A stretch of 64,000 nt of DNA from Halopiger djelfimassiliensis (lineage in GTDB: Archaea > Halobacteriota > Halobacteria > Halobacteriales > Natrialbaceae), in NCBI RefSeq assembly GCF_000455365.1, contig NZ_HG315687.1, positions 324,883 through 388,882 on the forward strand. The letters run 5' to 3'. Below, one piece after another: positions 16,811-25,976 of the stretch. Below the pieces are notes generated by a model, which worked only from the letters and a program-made list of their open reading frames with translations, was not told where the DNA came from and ran no database searches. The translations under genes and the position numbers were made by a program. How positions within the stretch are numbered: position 1 is the stretch's first letter; each line of letters starts with the position of its first letter.

Positions 16811-16818
16811 AATTAAGT
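16811..16818 (+). promoter_or_regulatory. TATA box of the 16842 oxidoreductase
   Basis: Reads AATTAAGT, centred about 27 bases before the ATG at 16842. This supports that start codon over an in-frame upstream one at 16803, which would lie before the box. Confidence 0.6.
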
Positions 16819-16841
16819 CACAGCCATGCACGTGCTTGTAT

Positions 16842-19028
16842 ATGAACGTGGTAGCCCAGACGGAGGTGGCGAGGGAGACGTACTGGGGGATCAGCGACAC
16901 CGGGTACGCGGTGTTTTACCTGCTGGCGTTTACCGCCATCGCCGTGTTCCTCTACGGTGTCTATCAGCGGTTCAGCCGGTACGCCGAGGGCGACGACGAC
17001 TCGTTCGCTCGGCTGGACGACCTCTCGAGTCGGATCGTCAACGCGTCCAAGATCGTCCTCTCGAACGAGAAACAGTTTAACAGGGACCTCTACGGCGGCC
17101 TGATGCACTCCTTTATTCTGTGGGGCTTCCTGACGCTGTTTATCGCGACGCTGATCCTGATGGCCGAGGAGTACGCCGCCAAGAAACTCCTGCACCTCTC
17201 GTTCTGGGACGGTGACTTCTACCTCGCCTACCAGTTCATCGTCGACGCGCTGGGGCTGCTTTTCGTCGTCGGTATCGGGATGGCGATCTACCGCCGGTAC
17301 TGGGTCCGAAACCACCGCCTCTGGGGCCGTCATACCTCCACCGAGGACGACGTTTTCATCTGGACGCTGTTCGCGCTCGGGGTCGGTGGCTTCCTGCTCG
17401 AGGGACTGCGCGTGTACTCACAGGGACTGCCCGACCACGAGATCGTCAGTTTCGTCGCCTACGGGATGGCGCTTGGCTTCGAGGCGATCGGGCTACCGAC
17501 GCTGGGTGCCGAACAGGCGGGCCTGAACGGTGCCGGTCTGAACGTCGAAAACCTCCACTGGCTGGCCTGGTGGTCCCACTCGCTGATCGCGTTTTTCTTC
17601 ATCGCGTGGGTCCCTTACGCCAAGCCGTTCCACATGATCTCCTCGTTCGCGAACGTCGTCACGCGCGACGAGAATGCCGGTAATCGCCTGCCGAACGTTC
17701 CGTCCGACCTCGACGCGACCAACGCCGAGTCCATCGACGACTTCACCTGGAAGGAACTGCTCGATCAGGACGCCTGTACCAAGTGTGGCCGGTGTTCGTC
17801 GGTCTGTCCCGCGAAGGCGTCCGATCGCCCGCTGGATCCGCGCAACGTCATTCTCGACCTCAAACGGTACCGTGAGGAACTCGAGGCCGGCGGCGAGGAG
17901 AAGCCGATCATCGCCGACGGCGGCACGAGCGTCATCAACACGGAGACGATGGAGTCCTGTATGGCCTGTATGGCCTGTATGGATGCCTGTCCCGTCGAGA
18001 TCGAGCACCTCAAGAGCTTCACCCGACTCAACCGCCAGATGACCGATCAGGGCGACGTCGCCCCCAGCATGCAGGACGTCTTCCAGAACGTCATGCAAAA
18101 CGGCAACACCTTCGGCGATTCGCCCCGGGACCGCGGCGAGTGGACGGAGGAACTCGAGTTCGACGTGGCCGACGCCCGCGAGGAGGAGGTCGATTACCTC
18201 TGGTACGTCGGCGACTTCCCGAGCTACGACGAGCGCAACAAGCAGGTCGCCCGCTCGCTGGCGACCATTCTGCAGGAAGCCGACGTCAGCTTCGGCATCC
18301 TCTTCGACGACGAGAAGTACGACGGCAACGACATCCGCCGGGTCGGCGAGGAACTGCTCTACGTCGAACTCGCCGGCCACCACGTCGAGACCTGGGAGGA
18401 GTGTGAGTTCGACAAGATCGTCTGTACCGACCCTCACTCCTACAACACGTTCAAAAACGAGTATCCGGAACTCAACTTCGACGAGTTCGCCGACGATCCG
18501 ATGATGCCCTTCGAGTACACCGACCAGTGGAACGCCGATGGAGAAATCGACGTCCTGCACTGGACGCAGGCCGTCGAGGAACTCGTCTCCGAGGGCAAAC
18601 TCGACCTGAACGGCGACGAACTCGACTACACCGTCACGTACCACGATCCCTGTCATCTTGGCCGGTACAACGACGAGTACGAGGCTCCGCGTGAACTCAT
18701 CAAAGCCACGGGCTGTGAGCTCGACGAGATGCCCCGTAACCGCGACGACTCCTTCTGTTGTGGCGGCGGCGGTGGCGGCCTCTGGATGGACTTCGAGGAA
18801 GAACCCAAACCGAGCGAGGAACGTATTCGCGAAGCGCTCGAGGACACCGACAACGGTCCCGACGTCGAGAAGTTCGTCGTCGCCTGTCCGATGTGCATGA
18901 CGATGTACGAGGACGGCCGCAAGACCGGCGGCTACGAGGACGAAATCGAGATCGTCGACGTCGCCGAACTCATCGTCGAAGCGATCGGAAAGGAAACCGA
19001 GGCGAACCTCGAGGTCGCTGCCAACTGA
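16842..19028 (+). CDS. fused NarI-like/HdrD-like membrane iron-sulfur oxidoreductase (ETF:menaquinone oxidoreductase-like)
   Basis: 728 residues. The N-terminal 270 residues hold about six hydrophobic helices with histidines (LMHSFILWGF, WWSHSLIAFF) like the heme-b NarI/DUF3483 type. Then come two 4Fe-4S motifs, CTKCGRCSSVCP from Cys312 and CMACMACMDACP from Cys373, and two CCG-domain motifs: DPCHLGRY around Cys604, CCGGGGGG at 639-640 and a following CPMC at 682. This matches HdrD-like proteins that pass electrons between ETF (from acyl-CoA dehydrogenases) and menaquinone. No etf genes are adjacent, so that partner is inferred. Only one complete CCG set is evident in the C-terminal half. Confidence 0.9.
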   Translation: MNVVAQTEVARETYWGISDTGYAVFYLLAFTAIAVFLYGVYQRFSRYAEGDDDSFARLDDLSSRIVNASKIVLSNEKQFNRDLYGGLMHSFILWGFLTLFIATLILMAEEYAAKKLLHLSFWDGDFYLAYQFIVDALGLLFVVGIGMAIYRRYWVRNHRLWGRHTSTEDDVFIWTLFALGVGGFLLEGLRVYSQGLPDHEIVSFVAYGMALGFEAIGLPTLGAEQAGLNGAGLNVENLHWLAWWSHSLIAFFFIAWVPYAKPFHMISSFANVVTRDENAGNRLPNVPSDLDATNAESIDDFTWKELLDQDACTKCGRCSSVCPAKASDRPLDPRNVILDLKRYREELEAGGEEKPIIADGGTSVINTETMESCMACMACMDACPVEIEHLKSFTRLNRQMTDQGDVAPSMQDVFQNVMQNGNTFGDSPRDRGEWTEELEFDVADAREEEVDYLWYVGDFPSYDERNKQVARSLATILQEADVSFGILFDDEKYDGNDIRRVGEELLYVELAGHHVETWEECEFDKIVCTDPHSYNTFKNEYPELNFDEFADDPMMPFEYTDQWNADGEIDVLHWTQAVEELVSEGKLDLNGDELDYTVTYHDPCHLGRYNDEYEAPRELIKATGCELDEMPRNRDDSFCCGGGGGGLWMDFEEEPKPSEERIREALEDTDNGPDVEKFVVACPMCMTMYEDGRKTGGYEDEIEIVDVAELIVEAIGKETEANLEVAAN

Positions 19029-19198
19029 GGGACCGGCTACGCGCCCGTTTCTCAGCCACTGGATTGTCCGGTCGGAGGGCATCTCCATCGTCGTTCTCGA
19101 ACCGGCGTTTCCACGCTGTAGAATATATCTTCCCCTGAAAATTATGGGAAATAAATAGATGAAAAGTTATATCTCACTTGATTCTCATTTGTCGGCTG

Positions 19199-19402
19199 AT
19201 GTCGGAGTTAGAAACCACGAGCGAGTTTACGGGAGACGCCATCTGGATCCTCATCGGGGTCCTCTGTTGTCTTCCCTACGGCGTGTACTACTATTTCAGC
19301 AACAAAGAGACCGTTTGGATCTGCCCGGACTGTCAGGAGACGGTCAAGGTCGGTGCCTCGACGTGTAAACACTGTAACGAGGACCTGAACCAGTACCAGT
19401 AG
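19199..19402 (+). CDS. small membrane protein with zinc ribbon
   Basis: 67 residues. One hydrophobic segment (about residues 12-30, IWILIGVLCCLPYGVYYY) is followed by a C-terminal zinc ribbon with CPDC and CKHC pairs (WICPDCQETV, ASTCKHCNEDL). The start at 19199 is chosen because a TATA-like GTTATAT lies about 32 bases before it. Its stop is one base before the ATG of the next gene, so the two are probably co-translated. Function unknown. Confidence 0.78.
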   Translation: MSELETTSEFTGDAIWILIGVLCCLPYGVYYYFSNKETVWICPDCQETVKVGASTCKHCNEDLNQYQ

Positions 19403-19403
19403 G

Positions 19404-19964
19404 ATGTGGAATCCGATCCGGGTGGTCGTACAGCGACTCGGAGAACGCGATCCGCTGTTGTTAGCACACCATCCGACCTGTGAATACTACTCCCACCACA
19501 CGTTCGAGCTCTACGGCCAGCGTGTGTGTATGGGCTGTTTTATCGTCTACCCGGTGGCGATCCTGTCGTTGCTCGCGTTGAGCGTCGTGCGACTCGTTCG
19601 ACCGGCGCTGGGCCTGTTCGAGTTTCCGACGTCCGCGTTCTATCTCGCCGGGTTCGGCCTCGTGGCACCGATGGTCGTCGGCAAACTCCTTCCCGGAACG
19701 CGAACGGCGACCACTCGCATAGCCAGCAAGGCGTTGCTTGCCGTCGGACTCGCGGTGACCGCCTTTCCGTTCGTGTTCCGTCCGGACGCTCGACTCGTGA
19801 CGGCCGGCCTGTTCGTCGCCTTCCTGCTCCCGTATATCGTCCACAAGGGGCTGACGGCGACCGACGACTGTCAGGGCTGTCCGGAGGCCGCGGACTTTCC
19901 CAACTGCTCGGGGATGTCGTTCGACGGGGAGTACCGCTATCAACCGGACGATACCGAGGAGTGA
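19404..19964 (+). CDS. DUF2085-like membrane protein
   Basis: 186 residues. The N-terminus has HHPTCEYYSHHTFELYGQRV followed by CMGCFIVYP, resembling the cysteine/histidine motif that marks DUF2085. Three to four hydrophobic helices follow (about 48-70, 78-98, 108-128, 132-150). A second cysteine group near the C-terminus (DCQGCPEAADFPNCSG) is not part of the usual DUF2085 core. It starts one base after the zinc-ribbon gene. DUF2085 proteins are of unknown function; metal binding is plausible. Confidence 0.72.
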   Translation: MWNPIRVVVQRLGERDPLLLAHHPTCEYYSHHTFELYGQRVCMGCFIVYPVAILSLLALSVVRLVRPALGLFEFPTSAFYLAGFGLVAPMVVGKLLPGTRTATTRIASKALLAVGLAVTAFPFVFRPDARLVTAGLFVAFLLPYIVHKGLTATDDCQGCPEAADFPNCSGMSFDGEYRYQPDDTEE

Positions 19965-20020
19965 GTGATCGTCGGGTTCCGGCCGGCGATGCAGTCACAG
20001 ACCCACCGGGGACGCGCCGA

Positions 20021-22669
20021 TCAGTCCTCGATCTCGATCGCCGGCCTTCCGGGTTCGGCGTTTTTCAGCACGCTCTCGTCGGCCTCGTCGGCGCGAACCA
20101 CCCGGACCGGCGCGTCGAACTCCCGTTCGAGCAGCCACGCGGCGGCCTCGAGCGCGTCGTGTTCTTCCTCGGGTGCGAGCGTCCGCTCGAGGGCTTCCCG
20201 CTCGACCTGCAGATCCTGTCCGAAACTGGCGGCGGCGTCGCCCTGCTCGCGGATGTGTGACTCGCCCATGAGTTCGCCGATCAGGTTGTCGGCGTCGCTT
20301 TCGATCGCGATCTCGAGGGCATCGTACTTCCAGTCGGGGGCGATGACGACGTCGATCCGCTGGGGATCCTCGATCCCGGCCACGTCGATGATGTCCCGCA
20401 CGTCCTCGCGGGTGTTCTCGACCAGCCGCCGGCGCTTTTCGACGCGGTCGCGGTCGACGTCGGCGGTCGGCCACCCGGCGTCGACCACGAAGCCGTCGTG
20501 GCCGAGTTCGTCCCACAGCTCCTCGGTGAGGTGGGGTGCGACGGGCGCGAGCAGCCGAACCACGGCCGACAGTCCCCGCTCGTAGGTTTCCGCGTGGGGG
20601 TCAGTGTAGTCGGCGTACTGACGGAGCGTCCGCACGAGGTCCTGCGTCTCCCGCAGCGCGCGGTTGAACGTCAGGTCCGCGTACTCGTCGGTAGCGATGG
20701 CGACCGTCGCGTCGATTTCGGCGTCGACGTAGCTGGCGACGGCGTCGTCGTCGCCGTCCGGTTGCTCCGCGGCGGCGTCTTCGACCATCCCCTTCAGCCG
20801 AGCGAGGAAGGCGTAGGTCGAGCGGACGCCCTCCTCGCTCCAGTCGAAGTCGCGTTCGGGCTGGGCGGCCTGCATCATGAACAGCCGCGCGGTGTCCGCG
20901 CCGTACTCCTCGACGATGCGCTGGGGCGAGACGACGTTGCCCTTCGATTTGGACATCTTCTCGCCGTCCAACTGGACCATCCCCTGAGCCAGCAGGTTCG
21001 TAAAGGGCTCGCGGTGCTCGAGTCCCTCGTGGTCGGCAAGCACCTTGGTGAAAAACCGCGAGTACAGCAGGTGCATCACGGCGTGTTCGATGCCGCCGAC
21101 GTACTGGTCGACCGGCATCCAGTCGTTGGCTCGCTCGCGGTCGAACGGCGCGTCATCGAGGTCCGGCGAGACGTACCGCAGGAAGTACCACGAGGAGTCG
21201 ACGAAGGTGTCCATCGTGTCGGTCTCGCGGGTCGCGCCGGCCCCACACTCCGGACACGTCGTTTCCTTCCACTCCTCGGCGGCGTCTAACGGGTTCCCGG
21301 TCGTGTTGATGAAATCGGGCAGTTCGACCGGCAGCTCTTCCTCCGGGACCAGCACGGGACCACAGTCGTCGCAGTGAACGACCGGAATCGGCGTCCCCCA
21401 GTAGCGCTGGCGGGAGATCCCCCAGTCGCGAAGCTGGTACTGCGTGGCCGCCTCGGCGCTTGTGATCTCCTCGGTCAGGCGCTCGCGGGCCGTCTCGCTG
21501 TCCAGCCCGGAGTAGTCGCCGGAGTTGATCAGGACGCCGTCTTCGGTGTAAGCCGTCTCCTCGATGTCGGGTGCTTCGGGGTCCTCACCCGCCTCGGGTT
21601 CGGGGGCGATGACCGGGACGATGTCCAGATCGTGTTTCTCCGCGAAGGCGTGGTCGCGTTCGTCGTGCCCGGGCACGGCCATCAACGCGCCCGTGCCGAC
21701 ATCGGAAAGGACGAAGTCCGCGACGTAGACCGGAATCTCGTCGCCGGTGACGGGGTTCGTGGCCGTCAGTCCGGTCGCAACGCCGTTTGGCTCGTCGCCT
21801 TCGGGATCGGCCTCCGCCTCGATGAAGCGCCGAACGTCGTCGTCCTCCGTGGCGAGTTCCTCGCTGATCGGGTGGTCGGGCGCGAGCGCGAAGAAAGTCG
21901 CGCCGTGGATGGTGTCGATGCGGGTCGTAAAGGCCGTGACCGGACCGTACCCCTCCACATCGAACTCGACCTCGGTCCCGTGCTGGCGGCCGATCCAGTT
22001 GCGCTGCATCTGGCGCACCGAGTTTGGCCACCCCTCCAGATCGTCGATGTCCTCGAGCAATTCGTCGGCGTACGCGGTGATCTGCAGGAACCACTGGTCG
22101 AGTTCGCGCTGTTCGACCGGCGTATCACAGCGCCAGCACAGTTCCGCCTCGCCTTCGACCTGCTCGTCGGCGAGGACGGTCTCGCAGTGGGGACACCAGT
22201 TGACCTCGGCGTCGCGGCGCTCGACGAGATCCTCCTCGTAGAACCGCCTGAAGAGCCACTGGTTCCACCGGTAGTACTCCGGCTCGCAGGTAGTGACCTC
22301 GCGGTCCCAGTCGTAGCCAAAGCCCATCGCCTCCATCTGGTCGCGCATCGTCTCGATGCAGTCGAGCGTCCAGTCCCGCGGGTTGGTGTCGCGCTCTTTG
22401 GCCGCGTTCTCCGCGGGGAGACCGAACGCGTCCCAGCCCATCGGATGGAGGACGTCGTCGCCTTGCATCCGACGGAAGCGGGCGTACGCGTCCGTGATCG
22501 TGTAGTTTCGGACGTGGCCCATGTGGAGCTTTCCGGACGGGTAGGGGTACATCCCCAGGACGTAGGTCGGATCGTCGACCTCGTCGGGCGTCCGGTAGAC
22601 GTCCGCGTCGTCCCACGCCTCTTGCCAGCGCCGTTCGACTGCCGCGTGGTCGTATCCCGCGTCGCTCAT
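20021..22669 (-). CDS. leuS: leucyl-tRNA synthetase, bacterial-type body with archaeal-type C-terminus
   Basis: 882 residues. It attaches leucine to tRNA-Leu. The catalytic domain reads as bacterial type: PYPSGKLHMGHVRNYTITD (HMGH at 49-52) and HPMGWDAFGLPAENAA. The CP1 editing domain has the T-rich FTTRIDTIHGATFFALAPDH and PGHDERDHAF. KMSKS is intact (K571 onwards). The C-terminal 110 residues instead resemble archaeal LeuRS (VVIAPDWKYDALE, then FGQDL and LLEREFDAPVRVV) and match the neighbouring gene's C-terminus. This chimeric layout has been described for Natrialba magadii. It is probably the main enzyme. The second LeuRS lies just upstream on the same strand. Confidence 0.95.
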   Translation of the reverse strand: MSDAGYDHAAVERRWQEAWDDADVYRTPDEVDDPTYVLGMYPYPSGKLHMGHVRNYTITDAYARFRRMQGDDVLHPMGWDAFGLPAENAAKERDTNPRDWTLDCIETMRDQMEAMGFGYDWDREVTTCEPEYYRWNQWLFRRFYEEDLVERRDAEVNWCPHCETVLADEQVEGEAELCWRCDTPVEQRELDQWFLQITAYADELLEDIDDLEGWPNSVRQMQRNWIGRQHGTEVEFDVEGYGPVTAFTTRIDTIHGATFFALAPDHPISEELATEDDDVRRFIEAEADPEGDEPNGVATGLTATNPVTGDEIPVYVADFVLSDVGTGALMAVPGHDERDHAFAEKHDLDIVPVIAPEPEAGEDPEAPDIEETAYTEDGVLINSGDYSGLDSETARERLTEEITSAEAATQYQLRDWGISRQRYWGTPIPVVHCDDCGPVLVPEEELPVELPDFINTTGNPLDAAEEWKETTCPECGAGATRETDTMDTFVDSSWYFLRYVSPDLDDAPFDRERANDWMPVDQYVGGIEHAVMHLLYSRFFTKVLADHEGLEHREPFTNLLAQGMVQLDGEKMSKSKGNVVSPQRIVEEYGADTARLFMMQAAQPERDFDWSEEGVRSTYAFLARLKGMVEDAAAEQPDGDDDAVASYVDAEIDATVAIATDEYADLTFNRALRETQDLVRTLRQYADYTDPHAETYERGLSAVVRLLAPVAPHLTEELWDELGHDGFVVDAGWPTADVDRDRVEKRRRLVENTREDVRDIIDVAGIEDPQRIDVVIAPDWKYDALEIAIESDADNLIGELMGESHIREQGDAAASFGQDLQVEREALERTLAPEEEHDALEAAAWLLEREFDAPVRVVRADEADESVLKNAEPGRPAIEIED

Positions 22670-22774
22670 TAGTTAGGCGTGGGGGCGACGCCGCCCTATA
22701 TTTTCGCATTACCGATCGGCGTGGCGGCGAAGAACCGGCTGTCTCACGGCCGACCGGGAAAACGGTCGCCGTCG

Positions 22775-25627
22775 TTACTCGAGGTGGATCGCCGGGCGGA
22801 ACGGGCGGGCCTGGCCCGCCTTATCGTCGGGATCGACCGGCTCGCCGTCCTCGGCGTAGACCGCGATGTCGGCGTCGAACTCGCGGGCGAGGAAGGAGGC
22901 GGCGTCTTCGTAGACCGCACGCTCGTCGATCTCGCTCAGTGTCGCCAGCGTCCCCTCGTCGCGCTCGCGGACAAACTCCACGAGGTCGCCGACGAGATCG
23001 TTGACGGCGTCACCCTTCTCGCGCAGGTCGTCGTCTTGCATGATCTCGCTCATGACCGGCCCCCGATCCGGTCCGACGTCCGTCACGGTCTCGAGGGCGT
23101 CCCGCTTCCAGTCGGCAGCGACGTAGAGCCGGATCGCCTCGGGGTCGGTGTCGGTCACCGCGATGATCTCGCGGACGTCCTCGAGGACGTCCGCGACCAA
23201 CCCCTCCTCGGCGACGACGGTCGGGTCCTCGAACTCCGGTATCGGCTCCGGCCACGGCACGGCTTCGGCGGGCTCGCCGGTCAGCCGCTCGTGAAGCTCG
23301 TTCGCCATGAACGGGATCACCGGTGCGAGCAGCCGCAGTCGCGTCTCGAGCACCGTCCGCAGCGTCCATCGTGCGCCCGGTCGATCGAGGTCGGTCCGGC
23401 GGCGGTACCACTTGAGGCGTTCCTCGAGACGATAGAAGGCGTTCTGGCTGGCGGTGCGGGTCTCGAAGCGGTCCATCGCGTCCGTGACCTCTCGGACCGT
23501 CTCCTGCAGTCTGGCGAGCAACCACCGGTCGATCTCCTCCAGTTCCCGCTTGCCGTCCGGACCCTCGATGACGTCGATCGCACGGTCCCAGAACCGCGCT
23601 AACTGATCGTGCGTCGAGCCGACCTCGTCGGCCCGCCAGTCGAAGTCCTGCCACGGCTCGGAGCTATTCAGGAGGAAAAAGCGCACGGTGTCGGCTCCGT
23701 ACTCCTCGATCGCCTCGTCCGGGAGGACGACGTGGCCCTTCGAGGAGCTCATCATCTCGCCCTCGAGCAGCCCCATCCCCATGCTGGTGATCCCACGGGG
23801 CCATTGCTCCTCGTCGAACAGTTCCGCGTGGTGGTAGAGGGAGAACGTGAGATGGTTCGAGATCAGATCGTTCGCGGAACAGCGGTAGTCGACGGGGTAC
23901 CAGTACTCCCACTCCTCGCGCAGTTCCAGCGCGCGTTCGTCGGGGTCGTCTACGGCGTCCGCGCCGTAGAACAGCGTCTCGAAGAAGTCCCGGTCCAGCT
24001 CCTCGGGTGGGACGTCCCCGAGCCGGTGGGCGACGGTGTAGTAGGCCATATAGATCGTCGAGTCGCTTAAGGGTTCGATGACGAATTCGTCGTCCCACGG
24101 CAGACGGGTTCCGAGGCCGTAGTTGCGGATACAGGGCCACTCCTCGAGCCAGTCGACGGTATTGACGTACTGCTCGCGGGTCGTCTCGGGGATCGCATCG
24201 AGGCTCTCGATCGCCCCCAACGCTCTCTCGCTCCAGTTCTCGTCATCGTACCGCAGGAACCACGTCTCCTGCTCGGCGACCTCGACGTCGCCGCCACAGC
24301 GACAGATCACCGACTCGTCGAGGTCGTACATCGCGTCGAAGTCGCCCCGCCGGCGGAAGTGGGAATCGAGGTCGTCGCGGACGTCCTCGACGATCTCTCC
24401 GGCGAACTCGCCGTAGGCCTCGAGCAGTTCGCCGCGATGAAACTCGCGGTTGTACAGCTCCTGTGTGGCCGCCTCGAGCGCGGGATCGCTCGCGGACTCG
24501 ATGCCGTGTTCCTCGACGGCGTCTTTCGCGGGGTAGTCGCCGTAGCCCTCGAGGGTCAGCACCGGACGGGGTTCGATCGCCCGGATTTCGTCGGGGTCGA
24601 CGCCGTCATCGGCGAGGTCGACGGCCCGTTCCTTTGCCTCCTCGAGGGCGATCCAGTCGTCGGGCGAGTGAGCGGGGACGGACATCACGACGCCGGTTGC
24701 GCTGTCGGTATCGACGAACTCGGCGGGAACGATGGGGAGTTCCTCGTCCGTGACGGGGTTTCTGACGCGCTTGCCGACGAGGTCCGCGCCCGCGACGGTC
24801 TCCTCGACGGAGACCTCCCGGGCTTGCAGATCGAGTTTCTCCGTCGCCTCTTCGGAGACGATCCACGCTTCCCCGTCGACGGTGGCGCGGGCGTAGGTCG
24901 CGTCGGGGTCGACGTAGGCGTTGGTGACGCCACGAACCGTCTCGGGTCGCAGCGTTGCCATCGGGTAGACGACATCGTCGTCAGCGCCGTTGAATTTGAT
25001 CAGGGTGTACTCCTGAAACTCGGCGTCTTCACCCTCGTAGATGTCGTGTGTCGTGACGGGTTGGGCTTCGTTCGTACAGTAGTTGACCGGATGCAGTCCC
25101 TTCTCGAGCAGCCCCCGCTCTTTCAGCGTCTCGTACTGCCAGCCGATAAACGCCGCATAGCGGTCGTCGTTGGTCGTAAACTCGCGCCGCCAGTCGATCG
25201 ACAGCCCGAGTTGCCGCATCCCCGCCTTGTAGTGGTTCTCGATGAAGTAGCGGGCAAACCCCATCGGCGTCTCGAGATCCGCGAGATCCGATTCGGGAAC
25301 GACGAACGCGTTTGTGAGGCTCTCGATCTGGTGTGTGTCGCCGCTTTGCAGCCGTTCGACGGCCCCGATAATCGGCGTTCCGGTGACGTGCCAGCCGATC
25401 GGAAAGAGAACGTTGTCTCCCTGCTGGCGACGGTACCGGGCGTACACGTCCGGGACAGTGTACGTACGGGCGTGTCCGATATGCATTCCGCCGTTCGGAT
25501 ACGGGTACGGAACCGTGACGAAGGTCACGTCGTCCGCGTCTCGACCGTCGGGGTCGGCTTCGTATCGCCCCGACTCGGCCCAGCGGCGTCGCCACTCGGC
25601 CTCGAGTTCCTGCGGGTCGTAGCTCAT
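22775..25627 (-). CDS. leuS: second leucyl-tRNA synthetase, archaeal type
   Basis: 950 residues. The N-terminus is archaeal/eukaryotic type: PYPYPNGGMHIGHARTYTV, FPIGWHVTGTPIIGAVERLQ. An archaeal CP1 editing domain follows, with YPMATLRPETVRGVTNAYV and the conserved aspartate in MSVPAHSPDDWIAL. The KMSKS signature is altered to MMSSSK (residues 625-630), losing both usual lysines at positions one and four. The C-terminal domain (ADWKRDALETV) resembles that of the other LeuRS. It lies 105 bases upstream of the first leuS. It may be a specialised, weak or conditional synthetase. Confidence 0.94.
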   Translation of the reverse strand: MSYDPQELEAEWRRRWAESGRYEADPDGRDADDVTFVTVPYPYPNGGMHIGHARTYTVPDVYARYRRQQGDNVLFPIGWHVTGTPIIGAVERLQSGDTHQIESLTNAFVVPESDLADLETPMGFARYFIENHYKAGMRQLGLSIDWRREFTTNDDRYAAFIGWQYETLKERGLLEKGLHPVNYCTNEAQPVTTHDIYEGEDAEFQEYTLIKFNGADDDVVYPMATLRPETVRGVTNAYVDPDATYARATVDGEAWIVSEEATEKLDLQAREVSVEETVAGADLVGKRVRNPVTDEELPIVPAEFVDTDSATGVVMSVPAHSPDDWIALEEAKERAVDLADDGVDPDEIRAIEPRPVLTLEGYGDYPAKDAVEEHGIESASDPALEAATQELYNREFHRGELLEAYGEFAGEIVEDVRDDLDSHFRRRGDFDAMYDLDESVICRCGGDVEVAEQETWFLRYDDENWSERALGAIESLDAIPETTREQYVNTVDWLEEWPCIRNYGLGTRLPWDDEFVIEPLSDSTIYMAYYTVAHRLGDVPPEELDRDFFETLFYGADAVDDPDERALELREEWEYWYPVDYRCSANDLISNHLTFSLYHHAELFDEEQWPRGITSMGMGLLEGEMMSSSKGHVVLPDEAIEEYGADTVRFFLLNSSEPWQDFDWRADEVGSTHDQLARFWDRAIDVIEGPDGKRELEEIDRWLLARLQETVREVTDAMDRFETRTASQNAFYRLEERLKWYRRRTDLDRPGARWTLRTVLETRLRLLAPVIPFMANELHERLTGEPAEAVPWPEPIPEFEDPTVVAEEGLVADVLEDVREIIAVTDTDPEAIRLYVAADWKRDALETVTDVGPDRGPVMSEIMQDDDLREKGDAVNDLVGDLVEFVRERDEGTLATLSEIDERAVYEDAASFLAREFDADIAVYAEDGEPVDPDDKAGQARPFRPAIHLE

Positions 25628-25721
25628 AGCCCCTCATTGTCCATCATCTATCAAAGAAGTAACCCTCGTTCTGGTGTGGGTCTGCGGTTCGACGGTCGTG
25701 GTGCCACACCGGCACCTGTCC

Positions 25722-25949
25722 TTAGAGGACGCCGTCCTCGCTCGCCAGTTCCGTTCGCTCGAGGAATCGGTTGCTCGGCCCGAGATAGACGTCTTTCTCC
25801 GGTTCACCGAGATAATATACGGGACGCTCCGATCGCCAGTGACGAACCGTCGGCGTGACTCGGCGGGGGACAGTCGCGATCGCGCTGCACACGCTGGCGT
25901 CCCGTGAAGTGATCGACGGTTCGACGGCGCGCTGGGCGATCGCCCACAC
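25722..25949 (-). CDS. possible small protein downstream of hsp20
   Basis: Up to 75 residues. The C-terminal part (VYYLGEPEKDVYLGPSNRFL) has good haloarchaeal codon use and a protein-like composition. The N-terminal part is less convincing, and a GTG start about 19 codons in would give a 56-residue product. It lies 27 bases after the hsp20 stop on the same strand and could be co-transcribed. No family recognised. The rest of the 349-base interval between the second leuS and hsp20 (25628-25976) shows nothing else. Confidence 0.38.
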   Translation of the reverse strand: MWAIAQRAVEPSITSRDASVCSAIATVPRRVTPTVRHWRSERPVYYLGEPEKDVYLGPSNRFLERTELASEDGVL

Positions 25950-25976
25950 GGAACGCGGGTCGGCGGCGATCGGTAG

